Assembly (NCBI GenBank): GCA_020354105.1 | Contig: CP070642.1 | Coordinates: 1,103,797-1,114,165, forward strand | Length of the DNA: 10,369 nucleotides | Reading direction: 5' to 3' | DNA from: Chloroflexota bacterium | GTDB lineage: Bacteria; Chloroflexota; Dehalococcoidia; GIF9; UBA5629 | Shown: positions 1 through 6,835 of the stretch, piece after piece | Layout: each line of letters begins with the position of its first letter | Position numbering within the stretch: position 1 is the stretch's first letter | Notes under the pieces: model-generated | What the model was told of the DNA's origin: nothing | Seen by the model: the letters and a program-made list of their open reading frames with translations, nothing else | The model's database searches: none | Made by a program: the position numbers and the translations under genes

Positions 1-2
1 AG

Positions 3-359
3 GTAACGAACACTGGTGAGACTGATGGTATCTACGAAGCTGAGCTCCGTATAAACAATATTAGCGAGGTTTCAAATAAAGTGACTGTACCTGCGGGAGG
101 AACCCAGAAATTGCTTTTCTCAGTTTCTAGGAATACTCCAGGCACATACGAAGTAGTGCTCGGTGAGCTCGCTGGGGAGTTTATAGTAGCTGAACGCACC
201 GCGATACAATCCAGCAATACCGCACCTGTAGTGTCTCAGCCCACAAACTCGGGTTGTTGTGGCTCATCATCATCGGGGTCTTGTAGTAACTGTGGGACGA
301 CTACCTCGAGCAGCCCTTCATCACAGCGACGTACTGGCTGTGGTTGTGGTGGCAGGTAA
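3..359 (+). CDS. C-terminal part of an exported CARDB/APHP-like protein with Cys-rich tail
   Basis: The reading frame is already open at the left edge, so the gene starts upstream and only its last 118 residues are seen. The first part (NTGETDG, then VTVPAGGTQKLLFSVS and TPGTYEV) has the beta-strand pattern of a CARDB/APHP-type Ig-like domain: NxG start, a charged strand, then a GGTQ turn and a YxV strand. Such domains usually lie outside the cytoplasm in adhesins or binding proteins. After it comes a low-complexity Ser/Thr/Gly tail with a Cys pair, two further single Cys and a final CGCGGR. The tail could bind metal or form disulfides; this is inferred from composition only. No hydrophobic anchor is visible at the C-terminus. 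The following lipoprotein is also Cys-rich. The overall function cannot be named from this fragment. Confidence 0.7.
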   Translation, partial: VTNTGETDGIYEAELRINNISEVSNKVTVPAGGTQKLLFSVSRNTPGTYEVVLGELAGEFIVAERTAIQSSNTAPVVSQPTNSGCCGSSSSGSCSNCGTTTSSSPSSQRRTGCGCGGR

Positions 360-468
360 AGTATCACAATTTAATGGAGGTGAAAGCCGTCATGATGAAT
401 GCCTGAAGCAGGGCGTGTTCAACGAATAAATCAAAACCATATTCAAAATAACAAGGAGGAAAGAACAG

Positions 469-1047
469 ATGTCAAAGAAAAAGAAAATCATGGTAAGTGC
501 AATATTATTCACACTTATGCTGGTTGCTGTTGCCTGTGCAGGAACAACCTCAGCGCCGGCACCTACTGAAACGCAGCCGCCGGCAGTTACGTCTGTACCG
601 GATAATACACCAGCTGCCCCGGTGCCAACGCCCACTCCGAAGCCAGAGGGACCCATAAAGGCAAAGTGGATTGAGCCGCAAATCGATGGCAATACCGTGT
701 CTGTCCCGATGAGTGATGTCGAAAATAATTGGAATACCCACTTCAAGGTGGAGACACAAGCTGGCGAAATGAATTTCATGGCGTATTTATTGGACGGAAA
801 AACCTATGTTCGGGCAAACCTTTGCCCACCGTGTCGCTCAATAGGCTATTCTCTAGACGGTGATATTCTGGTATGCGATAGATGCGCTACGCTTTTTGAG
901 GCTAAGACGGGCGATGGAATTAAAGGAGCCTGTGTCGATTATCCTAAAGCATTAGTCCAATACGAGATTTCCGATGGTAAGATAATGATGACGGAGGCTG
1001 ACCTTGTAGTTGCGTATGAAAATACACTTAAACCTGGATGGCCTTAA
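469..1047 (+). CDS. DUF2318-like Cys-rich lipoprotein
   Basis: The product has 192 residues. The start is set by AAGGAGGA at 453-460. Residues 1-22 form a signal peptide (KKKK, then a hydrophobic stretch) ending in VAVAC, a plausible lipobox with lipidated Cys23; Ala at -3 is less usual than Leu. Residues 26-60 are a Pro/Thr-rich linker, as expected for a protein tethered outside the membrane. The folded part (about 65-192) has CPPC at 119-122, CDRC at 136-139 and Cys155, followed by a strand pattern ending in LVVAYE. This CxxC, CxxC, C arrangement resembles the DUF2318/FtrD-like domain, which is linked to Fe-S or metal binding and iron transport. The family assignment is from memory of the motif. 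Metal binding is inferred; disulfide exchange is an alternative. Confidence 0.75.
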   Translation: MSKKKKIMVSAILFTLMLVAVACAGTTSAPAPTETQPPAVTSVPDNTPAAPVPTPTPKPEGPIKAKWIEPQIDGNTVSVPMSDVENNWNTHFKVETQAGEMNFMAYLLDGKTYVRANLCPPCRSIGYSLDGDILVCDRCATLFEAKTGDGIKGACVDYPKALVQYEISDGKIMMTEADLVVAYENTLKPGWP

Positions 1048-1127
1048 TGCTATAATCAAGCTTGGATACAGTGAAGTAGCATACTATTGTCGAGCCTTGT
1101 TTTTAGCAACGGCAAGGAGGTGGATTT

Positions 1128-2051
1128 ATGGCTAAGATAGCTAAAGACATCACAGGGCTTATAGGCAACACTCCTCTGGTCAGGCTGAACAGAATAACAG
1201 CAGGTGCCAGGGCCGAAGTCGTAGCCAAGCTGGAGTTCTTCAACCCCTGTAGCAGCGTTAAAGACCGCATTGCCGTGTCGATGATTAGGGCTGCTGAAGA
1301 TGAGGGGTTGATAAACAAAGATACGGTAATTGTCGAGCCTACAAGCGGCAATACTGGTATTGCCCTGGCCTTTGTTTGTGCGTCGCGTGGTTACCGCTTG
1401 ATGCTCACCATGCCAGAGACGATGTCAGTAGAGCGCAGGCATATTTTGTCTATGCTAGGGGCCGAGCTGGTGCTAACGCCTGGCGCTGAGGGAATGTCCG
1501 GGGCAATACGGAAAGCCGAGCAGCTGGTAGCTGAGAATAAAAATTACTTCATGCCACAGCAATTCAAGAACCCAGCAAACCCCGAAATCCACCGCCAGAC
1601 CACTGCTGAGGAGATCTGGAATGATACGGATGGCAAGATAGATATCCTGGTCGCTGGAGTGGGGACAGGTGGCACTATTACAGGTGTGGCTGAGGTGATA
1701 AAAAAGAGAAAACCTGGATTTAAAGCTATTGCCGTTGAGCCAGTTGATTCACCGGTTCTTTCTGGTGGCAAACCTGGCTCTCACAAGATACAGGGTATAG
1801 GCGCCGGCTTCATTCCCGATGTATTGAGGCTGGAGTTGGTCGATGAAATCATAAAGGTAGCCAACGATGATGCCGGTGCCACAGCCAGGAGGTTAGCCAA
1901 GGAAGAGGGGATACTGGCCGGCATATCTTCAGGTGCTGCAGCCTGGGCAGCTCTGGAGATTGCCAAAAGGCCAGAGAACAAGGGAAAGCTTGTTGTGGTA
2001 ATTTTGCCGGATACTGGGGAGCGTTATATATCCACTTGGCTTTTCCAGTAA
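1128..2051 (+). CDS. cysK: Cysteine synthase A (O-acetylserine sulfhydrylase)
   Basis: This cytoplasmic PLP enzyme (fold type II) joins sulfide to O-acetylserine to give cysteine and acetate. At 307 residues it has the normal CysK length. The PLP lysine is Lys45 in SSVKDRIA. The substrate-binding loop TSGNT is at 72-76, the PLP-phosphate loop GTGGT at about 179-183, and SSGA near 267-270 is the late cofactor-contacting motif. The C-terminus ends with the usual PDTGERYISTWLF. The start follows AAGGAGG at 1114-1120 with seven bases between. No serine acetyltransferase (cysE) is in the window, so the source of O-acetylserine is not shown. Use of O-phosphoserine cannot be excluded from sequence reading alone. 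It begins a run of sulfur genes reaching 6560. Confidence 0.95.
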   Translation: MAKIAKDITGLIGNTPLVRLNRITAGARAEVVAKLEFFNPCSSVKDRIAVSMIRAAEDEGLINKDTVIVEPTSGNTGIALAFVCASRGYRLMLTMPETMSVERRHILSMLGAELVLTPGAEGMSGAIRKAEQLVAENKNYFMPQQFKNPANPEIHRQTTAEEIWNDTDGKIDILVAGVGTGGTITGVAEVIKKRKPGFKAIAVEPVDSPVLSGGKPGSHKIQGIGAGFIPDVLRLELVDEIIKVANDDAGATARRLAKEEGILAGISSGAAAWAALEIAKRPENKGKLVVVILPDTGERYISTWLFQ

Positions 2052-2087
2052 CAAAACTATTCTGCATCAAATTAAAGGAGGTAAAAA

Positions 2088-2558
2088 ATGGTGCGTGTAA
2101 GTAAATATCTAGCAATCATAGTACTGGTTCTGTCTGCGGTGTCTGTTGCCGTAGGAGCGACTTTCATTTACCAGGCATTTGAGAAAGAAGCTTGGATTAA
2201 AGAGGCGATGCATGTGGAGAAAGTAACCCTTGGTATTCCAGAAGCTGAAGTGAAAACAGGCAACGTGATTGACACTGCAGAGGAGGCACAGGCTGCCGCT
2301 GATACCATAAGGGAGCATCGCCGGGGAATAGCACCGACATATCAGGCGCTATTGGGTGAAGGCAGGTATGACCCCACGAACCCAGAGCATTTATCCTATA
2401 CACAGGCCTTGAATATGGAAAACTATCTGTATATGGCGGTTCTAGCTTTCGGTATTACTACTGCTCTTAGCGGTGTTGGCGCTTTTATGATTCTTGCTGG
2501 GCTAGCCTTTGCTGCTACCGGCGTGGTGCTGCTTGAATTATCGAAACGGATAGAGTAG
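2088..2558 (+). CDS. Small membrane protein of unknown function
   Basis: I do not recognise this 156-residue protein. A strong AAAGGAGG at 2074-2081 sets the start, 36 bases after cysK, which suggests co-transcription. Residues 7-28 form a membrane helix. Residues 30-110 are soluble, charged and probably helical, including an Ala/Glu-rich run (EEAQAAADTIREHRRG). Residues 113-150 are strongly hydrophobic, long enough for one long helix or a tight pair, followed by a short basic tail (LSKRIE). The likely topology is an extracytoplasmic domain held between membrane segments. There are no cysteines and no catalytic motif. Its place between cysK and the transsulfuration enzyme could mean a link to sulfur transport or sensing, but that rests only on position. 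Confidence 0.75.
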   Translation: MVRVSKYLAIIVLVLSAVSVAVGATFIYQAFEKEAWIKEAMHVEKVTLGIPEAEVKTGNVIDTAEEAQAAADTIREHRRGIAPTYQALLGEGRYDPTNPEHLSYTQALNMENYLYMAVLAFGITTALSGVGAFMILAGLAFAATGVVLLELSKRIE

Positions 2559-2680
2559 TTACCGGGTCGTTGCGTATTGAAAACATCGGTCTCCGCACGT
2601 AGCCGGAGCGTAACTATTTATCAACTTAATCTTTTTTATTAAGATTGGAGCTATAGAAAATTTGGCGAAGGAGGCGGAAT
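2559..2680 (+). other. Intergenic leader with two small inverted repeats
   Basis: The gap before the cystathionine-type gene holds two weak hairpins: CTCCG at 2591-2595 with CGGAG at 2604-2608 (loop of 8), and AATCTT at 2628-2633 with AAGATT at 2641-2646 (loop of 7, T-rich). The second lies 22 bases upstream of the AAGGAGG at 2668-2674. Neither looks like a standard terminator, since no U-tract follows a GC-rich stem. I could not match the leader to a SAM riboswitch or a T-box. Confidence 0.25.
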
Positions 2681-3823
2681 ATGAAATTTGAAACGTTGGC
2701 TATCCATGGTGGAGAGAGGCCGGACAAGACATTTGGTGCCCTCTCTGTGCCGATATATCAGACTTCGACCTTTGCCTTTGAAAGTGTGGGTAAGACGAGG
2801 GGCTATGATTACTCTCGCACAGCTAATCCGACGAGAAAAGTGCTGGAAGATACCCTGGCTCAGCTGGAAGGCGGCAAGGCAGGATTTGCTTTTGCCACCG
2901 GCATGGCGGCTGAGGCAACGGTGGTGCACCTTTTAAAGGCTGGCGACCATGTAATCTCGGGGGACGATGTCTATGGAGGCACCTACAGGCTCTTTCAAGA
3001 TGTAATGACGAACCTGGGGTTGGAATTCACCTTCCTGAGAATGAATAACAGACAGGCTATTGAACGAGCCATAAAACCGAATACCAGGATGATATGGATA
3101 GAGACACCGTCAAATCCGTTGCTCAATATAACCGATGTTGAGATGGTGGTAGAGATTGCCCGAAAACGCAATATATTGACAGTTATAGATAATACCTTTG
3201 CCACACCTTACTTTCTCAGGCCCGTAAAATATGGGATTGACCTGGTTGTACATTCCACCACCAAGTACCTCAATGGGCATTGTGATGTTGTTGGTGGTGC
3301 CGTGGTCACTACCACGGATGAATTGACCCAGAGAGTTCAATTTCTCCTCAATGCCATGGGAACTTGTGCTTCGCCTTTTGACTGCTGGCTGGTGCTTCGT
3401 GGAATTCAAACATTGCCCCTACGAATGAAGAAACACGAGGAGAATGCTACGGCCGTGGCAAACTATCTTCAGCGCCACAAGGCTGTCAGCAAGGTGTTTT
3501 ATCCCGGTATTAAATCTCATCCCGGGCATGAAATTGCACAAGAACAAATGAAAGGATTTGGTGGTGTGGTTTCCTTTGAATTGACAGGCGGCACGAAGGC
3601 AGTGAATCATTTTCTCAGAAGACTGGAGGTGTTCTCGTTAGCCGAATCGCTGGGTGGAGTTGCCTCGCTAGCCGAGCATCCGGCAACGATGAGCCATGCT
3701 TCAATGCCCCCCGATTACAGGGCAAAAATAGGTATCGGTGATGATTTGATAAGGTTATCAGTAGGCCTGGAGAACATCAGTGATTTAACTGATGATTTAG
3801 CGCAGGCACTGAATTCTGGCTGA
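2681..3823 (+). CDS. Cystathionine gamma-synthase/gamma-lyase family PLP enzyme
   Basis: This is a cytoplasmic fold type I Cys/Met-metabolism enzyme of 380 residues, the normal family length. AAGGAGG at 2668-2674 sets the start. Visible motifs are YSRTANPTR (44-52, cofactor phosphate contact from the partner subunit), FATGMAA (71-77), the cofactor aspartate Asp170 in VIDNTFATP, the PLP lysine Lys195 in HSTTKYLNGH, SLGG at 333-336 and RLSVGLEN near the C-terminus. It could form cystathionine from cysteine and an activated homoserine, or split cystathionine to cysteine; sequence alone does not decide. The position usually held by Glu in SLGGVESL is Ala338 here, which may alter specificity. The threonine synthase that follows uses phosphohomoserine, a possible shared substrate. 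metB, mccB and related names are all possible, so no symbol is given. Confidence 0.88.
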   Translation: MKFETLAIHGGERPDKTFGALSVPIYQTSTFAFESVGKTRGYDYSRTANPTRKVLEDTLAQLEGGKAGFAFATGMAAEATVVHLLKAGDHVISGDDVYGGTYRLFQDVMTNLGLEFTFLRMNNRQAIERAIKPNTRMIWIETPSNPLLNITDVEMVVEIARKRNILTVIDNTFATPYFLRPVKYGIDLVVHSTTKYLNGHCDVVGGAVVTTTDELTQRVQFLLNAMGTCASPFDCWLVLRGIQTLPLRMKKHEENATAVANYLQRHKAVSKVFYPGIKSHPGHEIAQEQMKGFGGVVSFELTGGTKAVNHFLRRLEVFSLAESLGGVASLAEHPATMSHASMPPDYRAKIGIGDDLIRLSVGLENISDLTDDLAQALNSG

Positions 3824-3834
3824 AGGAGTGGGAT

Positions 3835-5061
3835 TTGTCGTACGCCACAGGTTTACGCTGTAGGAAATGCGGGCAGGAATACCCCTTACAACCTATAAGG
3901 GTGTGCGATTTTTGTCTTAGCCCTGTGGAGGTCAACTATGACTACAAGGCTATGGCTGACATGCTCAGTCGCCAGAAGATTGCCGAAGGACCGTTCACTA
4001 TGTGGCGCTATCGCGACCTGCTTCCTGTTGCAGGCGGCGAGGAGATTGATATCGGTACAGGCTTCACACCCCTGCTTAAAGCTGATAACCTGGGACGTGA
4101 GCTTGGATTAGACGAACTTTATATAAAGAATGACTGCCTTAATCCCACGTATTCTTTCAAAGACAGGGCTGTTTCAGTCGCCGTAACCAAGGCGCGCGAG
4201 TTCGGTTTCGATACCGTAGCCTGTGCCTCAACAGGTAATCTGGCTGCCAGTGTGGCTGCCCATGCGGCTAAAGCTAACATGAAGGCTTATGTTTTTGTCC
4301 CTGCCAATGTGGAGCCGGGCAAGCTGGTGGGAGTAGCTGTATACAAGCCAAACCTGGTTACTGTCGAGGGTAGTTATGATGATGTTAACCGTCTCTGTGC
4401 TGAGCTGGCACAAAGATATAACTGGGGCTTTATAAACATAAATCTCCGGCCGTACTATGCCGAGGGTAGCAAGACTCTGGGATTCGAAGTGGCTGAACAA
4501 CTGGGATGGCGGGCGCCGGACTGTGTAGTTGCCCCTGCTGCCTCAGGTCTCCTCTTTACACGGATTTGGAAGGGGTTACAGGAATTGTCTATGCTCAGGC
4601 TCATTGAACCGGTGAACACCCACATGTATTTGACCCAGGCTACAGGGAGCTCGCCAATCGTACATGCTTTTGAAGCTGGAAGCTTGCATGTGCATCCCAT
4701 GACGCCGAATACTCTGGTTACTTCCATAGCCATCGGTAATCCCGCTGATGGATATGATGCTTTGATGATTGCCAGACAATCTGGGGGTGGGGCTTCAAGT
4801 GCCACTGATGAAGAAGCTATCGGAGGAATGAAATTACTGGCACAGACTGAAGGCATTTTTGCTGAGGCTGCGGGTGGCGTAGTGATTGCCGGGTTGAAGA
4901 AGCTGGCTGCTGATGGAGCTATCAAAAGAGACCGTCTTACAGTTGCTTGCATCACTGGCGCTGGCCCAAGGACACAGGAAGTCGTCTCGGATGTCGTTCG
5001 TCCCTTCCATGTCCAACCTAATTTAGAATCGTTCCGCGAAGTGCTCGGGGTGGAGGTTTGA
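3835..5061 (+). CDS. thrC: Threonine synthase with N-terminal zinc ribbon
   Basis: This PLP enzyme (fold type II) of 408 residues is expected to convert O-phosphohomoserine to threonine. The start codon is TTG at 3835, placed by AAGGAG at 3823-3828 six bases upstream. That ribosome site overlaps the last base of the previous stop codon, so the two genes are probably translationally coupled. The N-terminus has a zinc ribbon, Cys9/Cys12 and Cys24/Cys27. GTGFTPL at about 74-80 and the PLP lysine Lys109 in TYSFKDRA follow, then STGNLAAS near 132-139. The phosphate loop is PAASGLL near 234-240, a form seen in threonine synthase-like proteins instead of a plain Gly-rich loop. TGAGPRT lies near the C-terminus. 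Another fold type II activity is possible, but the zinc ribbon and length favour threonine synthase. Confidence 0.85.
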   Translation: MSYATGLRCRKCGQEYPLQPIRVCDFCLSPVEVNYDYKAMADMLSRQKIAEGPFTMWRYRDLLPVAGGEEIDIGTGFTPLLKADNLGRELGLDELYIKNDCLNPTYSFKDRAVSVAVTKAREFGFDTVACASTGNLAASVAAHAAKANMKAYVFVPANVEPGKLVGVAVYKPNLVTVEGSYDDVNRLCAELAQRYNWGFININLRPYYAEGSKTLGFEVAEQLGWRAPDCVVAPAASGLLFTRIWKGLQELSMLRLIEPVNTHMYLTQATGSSPIVHAFEAGSLHVHPMTPNTLVTSIAIGNPADGYDALMIARQSGGGASSATDEEAIGGMKLLAQTEGIFAEAAGGVVIAGLKKLAADGAIKRDRLTVACITGAGPRTQEVVSDVVRPFHVQPNLESFREVLGVEV

Positions 5062-5114
5062 AATCATTGCCTCAGATGGATTAAGCTTATCAGTAACAAT
5101 GACAGGAGGGCATG

Positions 5115-5357
5115 ATGGCTAAGCGACAAGTGATGTTCACCTTTCCTCGTGAGATGATAAAGGAGCCTATCATTTATCATCTATCACATAAATTTGAGGT
5201 GGTGACTAATATACGCCGTGCCGATGTATCGGAAGACAGAGGTTGGGTGGTGCTAGAACTGGAAGGTGCGGATAAAGAGATCGAAGCCGGAGTTGCCTGG
5301 GTTAAAGAGAAGGGTGTTCGAGTTGACCCTATAGTTGGCGATGTTGTTGAGGGCTAG
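5115..5357 (+). CDS. NIL-domain protein
   Basis: This small cytoplasmic protein of 80 residues consists of a NIL domain alone. The signature runs FPREMIKEPIIYHLS, then FEVVTNIRRADV, GWVVLELEG and a final KEKGVRVDPI. The NIL domain is a ferredoxin-like fold best known as the C-terminal ligand-binding part of MetN methionine transporters, and it also occurs in anaerobes with sulfur-assimilation and homocysteine-synthesis proteins. Two ATG codons lie side by side (5112 and 5115). The second is preferred because AGGAGG at 5104-5109 is then five bases away instead of two. Its position between threonine synthase and a cysteine desulfurase suggests methionine or sulfur sensing, or an accessory role in sulfur transfer. 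The domain call is firm; the role is inferred. Confidence 0.85.
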   Translation: MAKRQVMFTFPREMIKEPIIYHLSHKFEVVTNIRRADVSEDRGWVVLELEGADKEIEAGVAWVKEKGVRVDPIVGDVVEG

Positions 5358-5360
5358 CAG

Positions 5361-6560
5361 ATGAAGAGAATATATCTGGATTACGCTGCCACTACGCCGA
5401 CTCATCCCGAAGTGATGAAGGCGATGTTGCCCTATTTTACTGATTCATTTGGCAACCCATCAAGCATACATTCATTCGGCCAGGAAGCCAGGGATGCCAT
5501 CGAGAAGGCGCGTAATCAAGTTGCGACTCTTATCGGAGCTAAAGATGATGAGATTGTTTTCACAGGCAGCGGTACGGAAGCAGATAACTTTGCCCTGAAA
5601 GGTGTGGTTTCGGCTAAACAGGATAAGGGAAATCATATCATTACCAGCCCCATAGAACACCATGCCGTGCTGGAAACCTGTAAGTTTCTGGAAAAACAGG
5701 GGTTCTCGGTCACTTATGTCCCCGTGGATGGCTATGGCATGGTTGACCCAAGCGATGTCAAAAAGGCAATCACAAATAAGACTATCCTCATCTCAATTAT
5801 GCATGCCAACAATGAAGTCGGCACCATAGAACCTGTAGCCGAGATAGCTAATATCGCCAGAGAGTCTGAGATTTATTTTCATACCGATGCCGTACAGGGA
5901 GTAGGGCATATCCCGGTAGATGTGGATAACTTGAATGTTGACCTGCTGTCCATTTCTGGGCATAAACTGTATGGGCCTAAGGGCATCGGTGCGCTGTATA
6001 TTAGAAAAGGCACCAGGGTAAGCCCGTTTATGCATGGTGGTGGTCAGGAAAAAGGCAAGCGGGCAAGCACTGAGAACGTGCCTGCTATTGTCGGCTTGGG
6101 CAAGGCAACGGAGATCGCTTATCGGGAAATGCCTGAAGAAGCTCAAAAATTGACCGCTCTTCGCGATCAACTAATCGAAGGTATACTTAAAAGCATTGAG
6201 TATACACAGTTGAACGGCCATCCCCAGAGAAGGCTGCCCAACAATGCAAATGTAAGCATTAATTATGTGGAAGGTGAGTCGATGCTGCTAAATTTGGACC
6301 TGGCTGGAATCTGTGCTTCCACAGGCTCAGCCTGTAGCTCGGAAGAGCTTGAGCCATCCCATGTTCTGGTGGCGATGGGTCTACCTCATTTGCAGGCGCA
6401 CAGCTCCTTGCGATTCTCTTTAGGCAAGTGGACTACCGATGAAGACATAAATCAGGTCCTAAACGTACTTCCCGGCATCGTATCCAAACTCAGAGCCATG
6501 TCACCTCTAATTGGGACCTCAACAAACTTTCCAACAAATCCGACAGGTGGTAACTCGTGA
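5361..6560 (+). CDS. nifS: Cysteine desulfurase, NifS/IscS type
   Basis: This PLP enzyme takes sulfur from cysteine, leaving alanine and an enzyme persulfide for Fe-S clusters and other sulfur-containing cofactors. At 399 residues it has the family length. It begins LDYAATTPTHPEV, with FTGSGTEADN at 67-76, His101 in EHHAVLE (stacks on PLP), Asp175 in HTDAVQG, the PLP lysine Lys202 in SGHKLYGPKG, and the catalytic Cys325 in GSACSSEELEPS. This long flexible Cys loop is typical of group I (IscS/NifS) enzymes. The start is three bases after the NIL stop, with GAGGG at 5349-5353, so coupling is likely. No scaffold gene (iscU/nifU) follows. It could also supply sulfur to FdhD encoded about 2.6 kb downstream, or selenium for selenophosphate synthesis; both are inferences. 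Whether it is iscS or nifS by name cannot be settled here. Confidence 0.93.
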   Translation: MKRIYLDYAATTPTHPEVMKAMLPYFTDSFGNPSSIHSFGQEARDAIEKARNQVATLIGAKDDEIVFTGSGTEADNFALKGVVSAKQDKGNHIITSPIEHHAVLETCKFLEKQGFSVTYVPVDGYGMVDPSDVKKAITNKTILISIMHANNEVGTIEPVAEIANIARESEIYFHTDAVQGVGHIPVDVDNLNVDLLSISGHKLYGPKGIGALYIRKGTRVSPFMHGGGQEKGKRASTENVPAIVGLGKATEIAYREMPEEAQKLTALRDQLIEGILKSIEYTQLNGHPQRRLPNNANVSINYVEGESMLLNLDLAGICASTGSACSSEELEPSHVLVAMGLPHLQAHSSLRFSLGKWTTDEDINQVLNVLPGIVSKLRAMSPLIGTSTNFPTNPTGGNS

Positions 6561-6640
6561 TAGGGAAGCAGGGTATAGAGTGTGTGTAAAGCATGATTCT
6601 GAGAGCTAGGAGCGAACCAAGTAAGGTGTTAAGGAAATAA

Positions 6641-6775
6641 AGTCAGAGAGTCAGTGGTTATTGTTTTCTCCCTTCACTGGATGAGCTTGAAGCCCAGGAC
6701 GAGAAAGGAGAAGGCGAGAAGCGGTATCGTAAAAACAACTTCGAATACGACACAGGGACAGACAGCTACATGGTG
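6641..6775 (+). pseudogene. Possible remnant of an IS1182-like transposase
   Basis: The 275 bases between nifS and the next gene hold no intact gene. In one frame, bases 6680-6775 translate to a Lys/Glu-rich run ending in RYRKNNFEYD and TDSYMV. This resembles the IS1182-family transposase segment before its Cys-rich insert (Phe-x-Tyr-Asp, then Asp-x-Tyr-x-Cys-Pro). The likeness stops after SYMV and no start codon or catalytic motif is present. The frame is bounded by TAA at 6638-6640 and TGA at 6809-6811. If real, it is a decayed scrap. The rest of the gap (6561-6640 and 6776-6819) shows nothing I recognise; the stretch 6776-6818 is AT-rich and might carry the promoter of the next gene. The match is from memory and short. 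Confidence 0.3.
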
Positions 6776-6835
6776 TATTCATATATAGTTTATAGTCGAG
6801 TGCTATATTGAAATATTTTGGAGGTTAATAGGGGA

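Noticed and set aside
390..779. A 129-codon minus-strand open frame over the lipoprotein gene
   Set aside because: It is the antisense shadow of the Pro/Thr-rich linker and signal peptide; the plus-strand gene has a strong ribosome site and domain motifs.
2559..2680. SAM riboswitch or T-box before the transsulfuration gene
   Set aside because: Only two short weak hairpins are visible; no conserved core of either element could be found and the leader is short.
6561..6640. Group II intron 5' end (the stretch GTGTGTAAAGC looked suggestive)
   Set aside because: No domain V, no reverse transcriptase and no further intron motifs follow; the likeness is too short.
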